From: Cercospora beticola
Lineage: Eukaryota; Ascomycota; Dothideomycetes; Mycosphaerellales; Mycosphaerellaceae
Length of the DNA stretch: 64,000 bases
Direction of reading: 5' to 3'
Assembly (NCBI RefSeq): GCF_033473495.1
Contig: NC_088936.1
Location: 2,356,001 to 2,420,000, forward strand
Positions 45,167 to 58,633 of this stretch are shown here, piece after piece (within the stretch, counting starts at the first letter, position 1; every line of letters starts with the position of its first letter). The notes under the pieces were generated by a model. The model was not told where the DNA came from. It saw only the letters and a program-made list of their open reading frames with translations, and made no database searches. A program made the translations under genes and the position numbers.

Positions 45167-48100
45167 TCTATTACTATAGTAGACTTATAGAGTATAGAGT
45201 AAAGTTCGTAGTAGTAAGACGACTAGAACTATAAGTATCTTGCTTTTATATAGACTAATTCCGAATTATATCTAATATAGTAGGTCGAGAGGTATAATAA
45301 AGACGCTATAGAAGAAAACCTAATATATAAGGAATATCGCTATATATATAGTACGAAAATAGATAGATAGATAATTCTTATATACCGGTCTACCTCTTTT
45401 TAACTAGAGTAAGTAGTACGCTCTATAGATTTCGGTTAAGGGAAAAGCCTTCGAAAAACTCTTATATATCTCTTTATTTATAGCCTACGTAGCCGCTTCC
45501 TTCGCTTCTATTTTCCTTCGAATAATACTAGGTATCTAGTAAGTCCTCCTTTTACTAGGCTCTATCCTTCCTCTTCTCTCTTCTCTTATCCTTCTATACC
45601 TCTTCTCTTATAAGTAAGAATTAGTCTAGGACCTCTTCTTAGATAAGCTACTTTACTACTATATATAGCTCTCTTTTTATATTAGCTAGATCCTTCTAGT
45701 TTATAGATACCTCTACTTAGAATAGTAGGTATCTTCTCTCGTTCTATTTTAGGTAGAATATATATATATATTTTAGTATCTTATATTCCTACCTATATTC
45801 GTAGTCTAGTATAAAACCTAGGACTCTCCTTTTAGTAAGATATTACCTTATCCTAATATACTCTATCCTTAAGAGTATAACTATTATACTCTCTAGTCTA
45901 GTAAGTCCTTTATATAGAGTTAGTCTAATAGTAGAGAGGGTAGTAGTTTTCTATACTAGTAGTTATTCCTCTCCTACTCTTACTTTTCTCTCTTTCTTAT
46001 TCCTTTCCTACTTTCTATTCTACTAGTATTTAGCCTACTATATCTTATAGCCTAGGTATATCTATATAGTTATTTCTTAGCCTTATACTATCTAGAGGAT
46101 TTCCTTCTATCTAGTTTAGGTTAGTAGTATAGGTTACCTAGCTCTCTTTCCTACTTATACTTATCTTTTAATCTTTCTATATCTATTTTTAGTATACTAG
46201 TATATAGGTTAGGTGTCTTGCTTTTTAGATACTTACCTAGCTAGGTCCTAGATATATAAATAGAGAGGAGTAATATTTGCTTCTCTCTCTAGAATAGCTA
46301 TTATAACTAACTTATATACTCCTATAATATTCCTTAGAGCCTCTCTCTAGATCTTCTTAATAGGTTTAGTAAGGTTCCTATAGTAGCCTTATATACTCTC
46401 TAAGTTAGACTAGACTTAGTAGCTAAAAGTAATAGCTAGTCTTACTACTACTATATAAAGGTACCTTACTTTTTAGAAGGATACTCTCTATATAGACTTA
46501 TATAGTCTCTAAAGTAATTATATTTAGTAGGCTCTTTTTTCTACTACTTATTTAATATATAGGCTCTATTTAAGTTTAGTATCTACCTATACTCTAAGGA
46601 GTCTAAGTAATAGTAGTAGTTCTCTATTAAATCTCTAGATTTAGACTATAGCTTTAAAGTTATACTTCCTGCTTCTAGTAAAGTAGATTAGCTAGTATTT
46701 CTATAGTATAAATTCTACTCTATATCTTCTTACCTATTCTTTATATTTCTAGTAGGCTTTCTTAAGTTATCTATAGTTATCCTCTATTAATATACTATAT
46801 ATAAGGATATTAGAGTTATTTATAAACCCTATTACTAAAGTAGTCCCTTTATATAGTATTAGGAGTAGAGTAGAAGTAAAGAAAAGGAAGAGGATTAGAA
46901 ATAGAGTAGAGCCTTAGAGAATTCCTATATTTTAGAGCTTTAGTTAGTCTATAAATTCTCTAAGCCTTAGGTAGGTAGTTCTATCTTAGAGGAATAATTA
47001 GATAAAGCTAATAGTATAGTCTAGGAAGCCTTTTATTCTAATATTATAAAGTAGCCTCTAGTAGAAGACCTTATTAAATACTTCTAAGATATTAAGATAG
47101 AGTATAGATACTATAGCTCCTAGCCTAGTTTTCTAGATAGTTCTTACTTATTTAGTAATAAGGTCTAATACTAAGGTAGTAGACCTACTAGGCCTAGTAT
47201 CTATTTATTCTTCTAGAAGGAGCTTCCTTTCTTTAGTCTCTTTAGATATTCTCTTAGTAACTATAGCTTCTAGGACCTTTACTATTATATTAAGTAGAGT
47301 AATAGGTCTATATACTTCTAGCTTTAAGTAGTCTAGTTTCTATAGTTTCCTAAGTACTACTATTATAGAGTACTTAAAGGCTTTAGAGTAGTATACTATT
47401 CTTAGGTATATAGTAAAGAGTTTAGCTAGAATTAGAGTAAGTTGTTCTCTATACTCTTTAAGTAAGAGCTTTAGTATTTAGTTAGGTCCTAGAGCCTTAT
47501 TACTAGATAGTTTCCTAAGAACTCCTTCTACTTCCTTTAGTTAAACTTTAACCTTTATTTAGAATTAGAGTAGTAGTTAGATATATTAGATATTACTTAG
47601 GTCTACCTTTCTTAGGTCTAGGAAAAAGTATCTTACTAGGATTATAGCCTGCCTTTTATTAGTATCTCTATTATACTTTATATTAGCTAGGCTTAGGAAA
47701 AGTAGTAGCTAGTATTTTTAGTTAGCTCTCTCTCTAGTCTATTTAGCTATTTTCTAGATCTTCTTAGAGTCCTCTATAACTTCTTTTATTAGTCTTCTCT
47801 AAGCTAGGTTTTACTCTCTTCTTATAACTTTACTTCTTATATATAATACTTTAATATATAGCTTATAGCTCTATTCTATTTTATAGTTCTTCTATTCTCT
47901 TCTCCTTTTTCTTACTAGCTTTATAGTATTCTTATATTCCTAGGTCTATACTATCTTTATATAGCTTAATAGTCTAGCTATTAGAACTATCTCCTCTATA
48001 ATTCTCTAGATAGAGGATTATATTCTATAGACTAGTATATCTAGATATTCTTTTATATTAAGTAGAAGTTAGTTAAGTTAGTTAGTATCTTAGGCTATAA

Positions 48101-48557
48101 GGTCTTAGATTCTGTCCTAGTTAGTAGCTTTCTACTACTTTGTCTAGCTTCTTTCTATTAGCTCTTAGAGGTTAATATAGAGAGTTATTCTAAAGAGGAT
48201 ATAGTTAGAGCTATATATCTCTTCTAGAAGAGCTTTATATTCTTAGATTAGATTTTAGAGGAAGAGGCTAATAAAGACTAGGTCTAATATTTAGTAGCTA
48301 GCTATATATCTTTTCTATATAATTATTCCTAGCTCTAGAGCTAGCTATAGTTAGGCTTTTATAATTGTTTTAATAAGCTTATCTACTATAGTATATTAGG
48401 TTTAGGTTATATTTCTCTTCTATTTTAGATAATAGAAGTTAAAGTCTCCTACTACTATATAGCTTACTTTTATATCCTCTAGAGTTTATAATAGTACTTC
48501 TTAGAGTATAGAGATAGTCTCTTCTTATCTATAGCTTATTAGCTCTAAGAGGTTATA

Positions 48558-48572
48558 GTAGTTATAGATAGA
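48558..48572. repeat. 15-bp target-site duplication, left copy
   Basis: TAGTTATAGATAGAG is identical to 49622-49636 and directly borders the inserted LINE 3' fragment. It belongs to the host LINE copy 1 endonuclease region. Confidence 0.9.
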
Positions 48573-49621
48573 GCCTACGAAGTCCTATTATATACCTCTA
48601 CGCGGTCGTAGGTAGAAACAGATAGCTTCGGCTATACTAGTAAAGTATAGGGCAGCTAGGCACCTATAGAGGCAGGAAGAAGGCGACAAAAAGTCTAGAA
48701 TTTCGACCTAGGGAGACTAGAGAGCTCCTAAGAATACGAAGACGACGCTAGCGCGGCATAACTACTATAAGATTCTAATACTCGACTATAGGATAGCCCT
48801 TCTAGGTAGTAAATACTACTATAGGTCTAGAGGCTAGAGTAGTAACCTAGGCTCTAAATAGGCTAAAGAGAAGGAACTAAGTATACCTAAGGGAAGGCTT
48901 TAATAAGAAAGAGCAAGGATAGTAGAAACAGAAGAAAGGAATAGCAGAACCTCTACGGATACTAGGACAATTAGCTACTAGGAGCCTTTTATCTAAATAG
49001 GAGACTCTAGGGCAGACTAGTCCCCTACTCTAGAGCCCTCTAGAAACCTTAAGTCTAAAGGCAGAGCATCTAATATAAGCTATCTAACTCTATACTATAC
49101 TTAGAGCTGCCTATAAAGATACCTGCTACTATTCTAGACATTCTATAAAAACTAGAATTTCTCTAGATATAGGTTATATAACTAGATACTAAGGAAGGTT
49201 AAAATCTAAGTAGGATTTATATAGGGAGACACCTACTCTAGGAACTAGTAAGAAAGAGTTAGATATAGGATTAATATAGATACTAGTATAGGGATAAAGA
49301 CTATATATATAAGCTAGAGTCCCTAAGCTAGTAGGTAAGAGGATCGGGCTCCTAAGCACTTAGTAATATAAGAAACAACTAAGGAAAACTATATTATAAA
49401 GGATCTAATAAACTATTAAGACAATACAAATTGTCCTAAGGAGAACTAGAAACTATAGAAGCGGCAGGCTATATAGAGCTTACTATAAAACATAAAGATA
49501 CGAGGGGGTTTTTCTGCCGGAGTACTAGTACGAGAGCTTTTCTACCTACGGAAAAATATAGGGCGTGCTGCTTACTCTAGTTAAAAGAGGTAGACCGGCG
49601 TATAAGAATTATCTATCTATC
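48573..49621 (+). mobile_element. 5'-truncated LINE 3' fragment inserted in LINE copy 1
   Basis: This is 1,049 bp on the plus strand, flanked by a perfect 15-bp duplication and ending in AATTATCTATCTATCT. Its last 60 bp match, in the opposite sense, the 3' end of LINE copy 1 at 45359-45425. Truncation at the 5' end, a repeat tail and a TSD are the marks of target-primed reverse transcription. It keeps clearly more CA dinucleotides (GGCAGG, GACAAAAAG, AAACAGAAG) than its surroundings, so it was less affected by RIP or came later. Confidence 0.88.
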
Positions 49622-49636
49622 TAGTTATAGATAGAG
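49622..49636. repeat. 15-bp target-site duplication, right copy
   Basis: Identical to 48558-48572. After it the endonuclease frame of LINE copy 1 resumes. Confidence 0.9.
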
Positions 49637-51664
49637 ATAGTTCCTATAGATATCTAGACTTAAATAGTTACTAAGTTACCTATATTATAGAAAAGTAGTT
49701 TCTAGCTATTAGTTCTAATTTTGTCTAATATAAGTATTACTACTCTTAGGTTCTAGTAGAGTAGGAGAACTATAGAGTATTCTTTCTTAGCCTTAGTCCT
49801 ACTATTTATAGTATTAAGCTATAGTTCTTATAGTACTATTACTATAGCCTCTTCTATAGCTTAGCTATCTAGTAGTAGAGTTTAGGTAGTATTTAACCTA
49901 TTAATATTATATTAGTAGATTATTAGAGTTTAGCTACTTATAGAATTCTTAGAAGAGAAACTTAATTAGGTTAATATCTATATTTTCCTAAGAGGTATTT
50001 ATTACTTCTTAGATATTCTTATTCTTCTATATAGAAGGGAAGTAGAGCTTACTTACTTACCTCCTACTAGCTATTACTATTACTATAGTACCTAGAGGCC
50101 TATCTTTATACCTAATATCTCTCTATAGAGGCTTAGCTAGTAGAGCTTTCCTTTTAAGAATTATAGGTTCTATAGTACTATCTCCTTATATTAGGCCTAA
50201 AGCTACCTCCTATTACTTTTCAAACTACTCTAAGAATACTCTTACTTTAGCCTTTATAGTAGCTTTATAGCTATATTAGAGAGAGTATACTTTATATTCT
50301 TCTCTATAGTTACTATATTTAATTTTCTTCTTCTTATAGCTATCTATTCTATACTTCTCTATATAGTATCTATATATATCTTCTATAGCTCTATAGTAGA
50401 TAGTAATATATCTAAAGCTATTATACTTTAAGTATTATATAATCCTCTACTATAGGTAGTATAGTTCTACTATATACTATATTAACCTAATAGTAATACC
50501 TCTTCTATATATTTCTCTTATAGTCTATCTATCCTATACTACTATTACTACTAATAAGAAGTTAGTCTCTCCTCTTACTCTTTAGTTCTTAAGCTAAAAG
50601 GCCTTCCTAATTTTAAGCTTATCTAGGAACTAAGTAAGTTTATCTTAGTTTAGCTAGACCTAGCTATTTATATTCTCTAGCTTCTAGGATATCCTAATAC
50701 TATATATAGTTACCTAGGTACTTAGTATCTCTACCTAGGCCTCTAGATATATATCCTTAAGCTAAGATTAGTCCTTCTCTAGCCTACTTTTCTCTTTTTC
50801 TTTATAGAGAATAACTTTAAGGTCTCTACTTAGAAGCTTTTATATAGCTTTAAACTACTATACTCCTAGTTTCCTTCTAAGCTCTTTATAGCTTATCTTC
50901 TTTACTATTTCTCTTTCTTCTTAGTTTCCTATCTTTACTAAGATAGTTATAGATATCTAAAGCTAGAGTCTTAGTATTATATATCTAATTTAGACTATCT
51001 AGACCTATATTTTAGAGGTAGTAGTAGTAGGTATTAGGTAGCTCTAGAGAGTTTTCTAGATAGCTTAAAGAGTCTAGGACTCTTTTTAGTAAAGAGTAAG
51101 ATAGAGGAGAGTCTATTAGGCCTATTAGAGAAGAAGAAGAGTTAGGGAGAGAGAAAGAGTTATCTAGATATCGAGATAACTCTAGATCTATTCTATAAGT
51201 ATTTTTAGATTCTTTTATATTATTAGTTTTAGAGTATTAGTATTAGTAGTTACTTTCTAGCTTTATTAGCTAGAGAGAGGTAGTTATAAGCGGATTTAGG
51301 CCGCCTAGGAGTTAGAGTCGTAATCTTCTTCTTCTAGGCTCTCTTCTCTACTTATAGTATTATAGTATCGGTCGAGAGGTATTATTGCGTATTAGGAGGC
51401 CTCGAGGCCTCCTACTATTATTATCGTCGCCTACTAGAACGCGTTTATATTTTAGTCTCTAATATATAAGTATTATATAGTAAGTATAGGCGCTACTAAT
51501 TCTACTAGACGATAAGTAATAGGAATTATAGAAATATACGAAAGTAAATCGATAAGAGAATAAATAAGTAGTTATCTATATAGTATATTCTAAAAGAATT
51601 AAGAAGCCGACTATACTAGACTATATATATAACTAGAGAGATAATATATATTATATATATTATA

Positions 51665-54600
51665 TAGATAGATAGATAAAGTCTTATATTCCTAAACCGG
51701 CTTCTATCTAGGTCTACGTAGAGCTATCTATATATCTTTATCTAGAGAGCGAAAAGTCTCGTAATATAAAAACCTATCTTCTGTTTACTTCGTATATCGT
51801 GCCCGTTACGGCGCCTTTAGGTATCGAGTTGTCGTTATATACGATTGCAGATTAGCGATCCTCGAGTACCTATTCCCTCTTAGGTCTAGGCCCTCCTCTC
51901 TCTCTTCTTTTCCTATCTCTCTCTCTCGTCTCTACTCCGTCGTCGGCTCTACCTCTACCTATACGAACTATTAGAGGCACTTAAGTACTATTAGGCGTTA
52001 TGCTACTAGTTTTATCCCCCTCGTAGTTAATAGTATAGTCTATATATTTATACTCTCTATTAATCGGATAAACTCGTTCCTGCTCTATACTATATTCGAG
52101 TACTAGAGTAGGATATGTTTCCCCGTTTATCGTCTTGCTCCGTACTCGTATACCGGGCTATCGAACCCTAGGACATTCCTTATATATAGGTATATATTAA
52201 GCCCGATATACTCTATTTAGAGTAGTATTACGGCCGTGCTCTCGGAGCGGGAGAGCTCTTTATATTTCTAGTATCGGTTATCGTCTCCTCTCGTCTATAT
52301 ATACTATATAGAGGGCGCCTATAGGTCTGTCTCCTATCGTTAGGCTACTACGGTTCTCTAGCTTTCCTTCTACTAGAGATATTAGATATCGTATCTATTC
52401 TATACTTCGTTAGGCTACGCTTCTTCCTATATATTATAGCCGAGTTAAGTATTACTTATTTAGAGGAGATCTTCTATATATTATCGGCAGTACGAGTTTC
52501 TAATCTTATAGTACTAACGCTATATATATTCCGTTACTATTAGGTTTTCTGTCTTCTAGATATATCGGGACGTCTTCTCGTATAAGTAGTCTTTAATTAG
52601 TAGGGTGCCTATTTCGCGGTATAGCGCGTCTACTAGTATAGTATAGTAGGCTCCGGCGATTCGGTATAGGTTAACGTTCTAGGCGACTTCGAAGAGTTAT
52701 ATATTCGTTCGCTATTATATCGCCTATACTAGTCCGCTATATATAAGTATAGTTCGTATAATTATATTATATATTTGTCTTATATAGAGTAGGTCGGCTC
52801 CCTACGTAGACTATAAGAGTCCTTATAGTGCCTTAGTAGTCGCTCTTACCTTTTATATAGTAGCCTCTATATTCGCCTTCTAGTTAAGCTTCGAGTCTAT
52901 CTAGACTTCTAGGAAGCGTAGTAATTCTACTAGTTCGCTATTAAACTCTACGATCGTAACCTTTGCTATTTTATTCTATTTTCTCTTTCTTATAAAGTAG
53001 ATTAGCTAGTATTTATCGGAGGTAAACTTAGCTCTATATCGCTCGGCCTAGATATAATACTTCTTATAGACCTATTCTAGCCTTTTATAGTTTCTCTCGG
53101 TCGTAGTACCGACTACTAGTATTCCCGTATCGTCGACAAACTCTATCTCCGTCGTCTCTCTACTCTCTAGCTATAGGAGGAGTTCGGACGCAAAAAATAG
53201 GAATAGGATTAGCGATAGGATAGACCTCTATAGGATTCCTATTATTATCGCTTATTTACTACTTATAGCGTTGCCGAGTTAGAGGCTCGTCGTACAGTCT
53301 ATAAGGAATAACGTAACGAAGTATATTAGCTATAGTAGGAATCCTTTCTAGCGTAGAATATAGATAAGGCAGTCGTATAAGACTTTATCGAAAGCGCTAG
53401 AGATATCTAGGTAGAGTATTAATACTACCTTCGGCTTCGGGCAGCTCTACGCTATATAGATCTGTTCGGTTATTAACTCTAGTACGGATAGAATAGAGCA
53501 GTTTAGTCGGGCTCCTATCTATATTACTAGGAGTAGGTCTCTTTCTTCTACGATAGCTAATATATATCGAGCTATAATAGCTTTAAGGAGCTTTGCTATC
53601 GTATTAAGTAGAGCAATCGGTTAGTATAACTTAGCCTCTATATAGTCCGGTTTTTAGAGCTTTCGTAGGACTACTATAGTTAAGTCTTTCTACGTTTCGG
53701 AGTAGAAGCCTAGTCTCGTATATATAGAGAAGATATTAGATAGAGCTAGAGCGAGCGTACTAGTATACGCCTTAAGGAGTTCGTTCGGGATTATATCTAG
53801 GCCGGGTACTTTGTTTTTCGGGAGTCGTTTTATCGCCTTAAGTATATCTTCTATTATAATCTCTTAGTCGATAGGGATTATTAGAGTTTAAACTAGCTAG
53901 ATATCGCTTAGGTCTATATTAACTAGTAGCGGGAAGAAGTATACTACTAGGGCTCTCGCTTTACTCTTATTACTATCTTATAGGTAGCTGCTTTAGAATC
54001 GAATAGAAGAGAATTAGAGAAAGGTAGCTTATTTCGGTTATCTCGCCTATTTCGCTAGTTTCTATACTTTGCTATTATCGGCTATAACTTCTCGGATAGT
54101 CTCTCGCTATACTTATATTATATCGCGTCGAATTTGTCTTTTTTTTTCGTTCTCGGCCTTTTAGTATAGAACGTAGTTAAGAACGTCCCTACTCCTTCGG
54201 TATATCTACTTTGCCTAGTAGGCCTATTTCGTAAGATAGCTATATTCCGTAGTCTACTATATAGTAGCGTATAGTAAGAGTTTTGCGACCGGCACTTTTG
54301 CCTAGATTATAAGCGTAATCGTAGTAGTTAGGTCGACGGCTATCTAGCTAATATCTATCGTAGAGTCTAGGCGTTAGGTAGTAATTTCGTCTATAGTCGC
54401 TCTTATATCTTCTCTAACTCCTTCCTAGTCGGCCTTCTTCTATTATAGGCGCGGCTTATATTAGGTATACTTATAGGATAGGAGGAGTTCGGTAGCTATA
54501 GGCTAGTAGTCGGAGCCGTAATCTAGTTCCTCTTCTATCTTATACTAGGTAAGGCTAAGGAATATATCTCTACTAACCTATAAGAGATCTAGTATCTATC

Positions 54601-56700
54601 GGCTTCTCGGGGATTCCTAAGTAATAAGTCTCTTAGATATAGCTAGTTATACGTTATTAGTTTCTATAATAGCTCTTAGCTTTAACGCTATCTAGTATAG
54701 TCGAGAGTTGCCTTCTAACTAGTCTAGGTAGTATAGGTTAAAGTCTCCGACTATTATAAACTACTATTTATTCTCGAGGAGTCTCCTAATAGTTAGGAGC
54801 GTCCCCTCTTCGCGGCCTCCTATTAGTTATAGTAGATTATAGTAGTTAAGGACTACTATACTTCCGTAGTATATTTCGACTATAACTATAACGATATCGT
54901 CTTCTACTATTATAGCTTTCTATATCTAGAGGTCGATTTCTTTAGAGATATACGTATACGTTCTCGTAGTTCCCGATCTAGAGATAATATAATAGTACTC
55001 TAGTATTTAGGATATTAGTTTCGTAGATAGATTAATCTAAGGTTCTTAGATAGCGACTATATAGTATCTCTTCGAGTCGAGTACCTATAGGAAGAGGATT
55101 ATTACCTTATTTCTACTATAGTTTATATTATACTATAGGATAGTAAGGGTAGGTATATTATTTATTATCGTCTGCTATATTATCGTCTATTAGGTTCCTA
55201 GCCGGTATTACGTATCGTAAGGCTTTAGGCGCGCTAGAGAGGAGGATATATATATCGAAGGTATAGTCGTCGCCTTTTATAAAGCTCGTAATCTTACTCT
55301 AGCTACGGTCTCTTACTATCCGTATAATATCTGCGTTCCTCGGCCTTCCTAGCTCTCGCCTAGCTAGTATTATATCTATCGGAGACTCTGCCCTTAGGCG
55401 CTTATCTCTCGTATTATATATAGATACCGGTAGTAGCAGTAGTAGAGGTAGTAGTAGGCCTATCCTCTCTATTATTAGGCTTATCTTTATTATTATTCGG
55501 TCGAGGATGTTATATAGCGCGATATAGGCTCTCTATATCTTCTCCTTCTATATCTATCTTACCTAGTATTCTAACTACTATACTACGTATTTCCCTCTAT
55601 AGTTAGTATACTTATTACTACTAGCTATATATATACTTGTCTTATATTTCTCTATATACTTCCTATACTCTACTTCTGTTTTATAGTACTTCTCGATATA
55701 GTCCTATTATATATATTTCCTATATTATATAGGTCTATACTTCGAGGAGTATAGTTCGACTGTCCGGAAGTGCCTCTTATAAGTAATACCTCGTAGGCGG
55801 ATTTCTCTAGCCGTTTCGATATTATTTACTTCGATAACTATACTCGTCGTCTTCCTACCTACTCTATAAGCTAGGCCTTTTAGGAAGAATACTCGTTCGA
55901 TAACTAAGCTAGGGTATAGTATCCTATTACTTTAGATAAACTATACGATCGTATCGTTTGCGTTTATTTATATACTAGTTATCGGTATATTATATACTAG
56001 TAGCTAGAAGCTGCTCTTCTCTATTCTTACTAACTTCTCGAGGCAAACTATTACCTACTTTTCGTCTTTTTCTAGTTCCTTTAGGCTAGCCTCGCTAGTA
56101 GCGAATACTCTTACCTCTTCGTAGGTTTTCTAGACCCCGACTACGTTACTACCCGCGGTTTTAATACTCTTAAGAATATCTATATAGAACCTTTCCTTTA
56201 GAGCTTCGCGTTCCTTTCCTTCTAGTACTCGGATTATAGTTACGTAACTAACTATAGGTATATAGTACGTATCCTATTCTCTTTCGATAGTCGTAGGAGA
56301 GGAGGGTCTTTAGAGTCGCCGCGCGTATTATAGCGGCGAGTTTGCTTACCTCTTTAGTAAGCTAGTCGATTCGGTCGCTCTAGATAGAGTAGAGGAGGAG
56401 TAGGGATACGACTTCGTACGCGTCGTAGAAGGCAGAGAGGATAGGGTCCTTAAGTAAGAAGGTTTCGGTCTCGAGGACCTATCTAGCTCTATTAAGTCTA
56501 TCTATTAGGTCTGTTTATATCTAGTATATTAGTATAGTAGTTACTAGGTTTATAGGGCGCGTTGCGCCCTTCGGAGTAACCTTTAGCGTCGCTAGTAGAG
56601 GCCTTAGTTAACTATCTATTCTCCCGCCGCTATTACTAGAGGCCCTCCTATCTATCTCTTTAGTTTGCTAGCTATCGCTAGCGGTTGCTTCGTCTTTGCT
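51665..56700 (-). mobile_element. LINE copy 2 (non-LTR retrotransposon), different family, CpG-rich
   Basis: On the minus strand: ORF1 zone about 56.6-55.2 kb, endonuclease start at 55100-55155 (LTIL-stop-YNINYSRNKV, the stop being a former Gln codon), GDFN-LYYL at 54725-54760, reverse-transcriptase LYLDIS-x2-FDKV at 53379-53425, intact catalytic box FVDDTGILV at 53110-53145, and 3' TATC-like tail at 51665-51680. Former His and Trp codons read Tyr and stop. Unlike copy 1 it keeps many CpG sites and its catalytic Asp pair. The tail sequence (AGTCTTATATTCCTAAACCGG on the plus strand, cut to 20) differs from copy 1, so it is a second family. The 5' limit is approximate. Confidence 0.82.
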
Positions 56701-58462
56701 ATTTATATTAATAATAGATAATTATATATTATATACTCTCTATATAGATAGTACCTTTATATATCGTCTATATTATAGAAAGATCTCGATATAAACTCCT
56801 TCTCTAGCTTTTACTTTTTAGTAGTTAAGTTAGTCTCTACGAGATATAAAGTCTAATTTAGCGATTATTATAAAGTTATTAATTAAAGAGTCCCTATAGT
56901 ATATATATCTATTCCTATCTTATATAAGATAGAGGCCTAATTATCTATTAGTACGTATCTATTATTATCTATCTACTTATTCGACTATTTAATAAATTAG
57001 TTTATATCTTAGAAGTAATATATAGGAGACTCCTAGCTAGTCGCTACGCTAGCTATTACTTAGCGCTTATCTATAGCTATCTATAAGAGTATTAGAAATT
57101 CGGTATAAGTTTATTACGAAACGCTTAAGTACTATACTAGCTTAAATATAGTATATTAGAAGTCCTATTAGGTCTTATTAAAATTCTACTCTTCTAAAGT
57201 ATTATTATCTATATAGCAGATTAAATTACTAAGTATCTCGCTTAGATTAATAAGGAAATTTTACTTTTTATTTATAGTTAGGAGAATATATTTAGTTATA
57301 GCGCTACTAATTATCTAGAGGTAGTTTCTATAGTTCGGTCGTAGTAAGATCTTAGGCTATAGTTCTCGAGGTATATTATATATAAACTTATACCTAGGAC
57401 CGAATCTAAGATACGTAACGCTACGATATATAATAGAAGCTAATTCTCTTATTACTATCTTAGTAATATAGAGGTAGGTAGTTCCTAGACTCTAGCTTAG
57501 GTTCTCTATTATAGGCTCGGTAAGAAGTTACGTCGCGCCGAAAAGAAGAATATAGAGTATTCTATTAGCTCTAAATAGAACTACGAAAAGTATTATTAGA
57601 GTTAGATAGAGCTACGAGAGCTCTTATAGGTTATCTATTAGTAGAAAGGAATAATAAGCCGATTTAGTACTCGAACGCGAATATTTATCTTTATATATAT
57701 AGTACTTAAACGTAGAATATAATATCTTATACTAATCCTTAGAGATATATAATATTACTTACTATCTTATAGACTCTATATAGAGAAGACCTAAGAAGCG
57801 GCTCTATTTACTACTTCTAATCTCTTATATATCTCTAGTTAAGACCTATTATAGATAGATACTACCTATATAGTAAATAATATAGTAAAGACTATTATAG
57901 TCCTTATTATATTACTTACTAGACTAGATAGATATCTATATACGAGCTATAAGTTTCGAGTCGAGAGTAAAGAGTACTAAATATAATCTATAGAACTACT
58001 TTATACTCCGGAGCGTTTCTCGTCTAGAATATCTTATTCTAGAATTATATCGTACTAAGGACCGATTTATAATATAATCTAACTTAGTTACTTCTCTAAA
58101 TATACTCTTTTACTTAATATACTAAGCAAAATAGTAGATTATCGAATAAGCTTAAGTATATACTTATAAAAAGACTATAGAGAGGTACTACTAATTATAA
58201 AAGAACTATACTTAGTATAGAGAAAAGAGTTATTAGCTTCGTTCTTCTATTAGTAGTAGAACTATAAATATTATACTATATTACCTCTAGGCTTCTAGCT
58301 CTAATTTTATATACTTTACTAGGTTCTAGAATATATTAGATCGCCGAGGACTAAAATATAGATTTTAGTTTATAGAAGAACTAGTAATATTACTTTCTTA
58401 GTATAAAGTAAAAAGAAATATAAGAGTTTTTTAAAGACTTTTCTCTCGACTAAAATAAATAG
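56700..58462. other. unclassified decayed repeat
   Basis: This is AT-rich, CA/TG-poor sequence with no recognisable catalytic motif on either strand. It may be the body of the plus-strand LINE whose 3' end follows, or other elements. Confidence 0.4.
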
Positions 58463-58530
58463 AGCGTACTACTTACTCTAGTTATAAAGAGATAGACTAG
58501 TATATAAGAATTATCTATCTCTATCTATAT
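58463..58530 (+). mobile_element. 3' end of a plus-strand LINE of the copy-1 family
   Basis: AGAGCGTACTACTTACTCTA and the following GATAGACTAGTATATAAGAA match the 3' end at 49561-49621 and, inverted, 45359-45425, and it ends in TTATCTATCTCTATCTATAT. The 5' extent is not determined. Confidence 0.7.
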
Positions 58531-58598
58531 ATCTATTATATAGTAACTAGAATTAGTAAAAGCTAATAGTATAATACTTATAATTAGACTATAGAGGT

Positions 58599-58633
58599 TA
58601 CGTTTATACTACTCTAAGAGTAGTATAAACGTA
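58599..58633. repeat. 35-bp near-perfect palindrome
   Basis: ACGTTTATACTACTCT (58600-58615) and AGAGTAGTATAAACGT (58617-58632) are exact complements around a single central base, and the flanking T/A pair extends the match. It can form a cruciform, or may be the joined ends of a small inverted-repeat element. Confidence 0.85.

Larger units (their letters stand above)
45359..51650 (-). mobile_element. LINE copy 1 (Tad/I-like non-LTR retrotransposon), RIP-inactivated, split by an insertion
   Basis: Reading the minus strand from high to low coordinate: a Gag-like ORF1 zone (about 51.3-50.0 kb), endonuclease start near 49.92 kb, endonuclease GDFN motif at 48428-48462, reverse-transcriptase LYLNI-x5-FNKV at 47066-47115, catalytic box FINN at 46805-46830, and a 3' end with a TATC-repeat tail at 45359-45374. 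Many stops fall at former CAA/CAG and TGG codons. The catalytic Asp residues are now Asn, so the enzyme is dead. The endonuclease frame continues across the insertion at 48573-49621 when that is removed. The 5' limit near 51,650 is approximate. Confidence 0.85.

Noticed and set aside
45359..49621. DNA transposon with terminal inverted repeats
   Set aside because: The matching inverted ends look like TIRs, but one is the 3' end of a minus-strand LINE and the other that of a nested plus-strand LINE with its own TSD.
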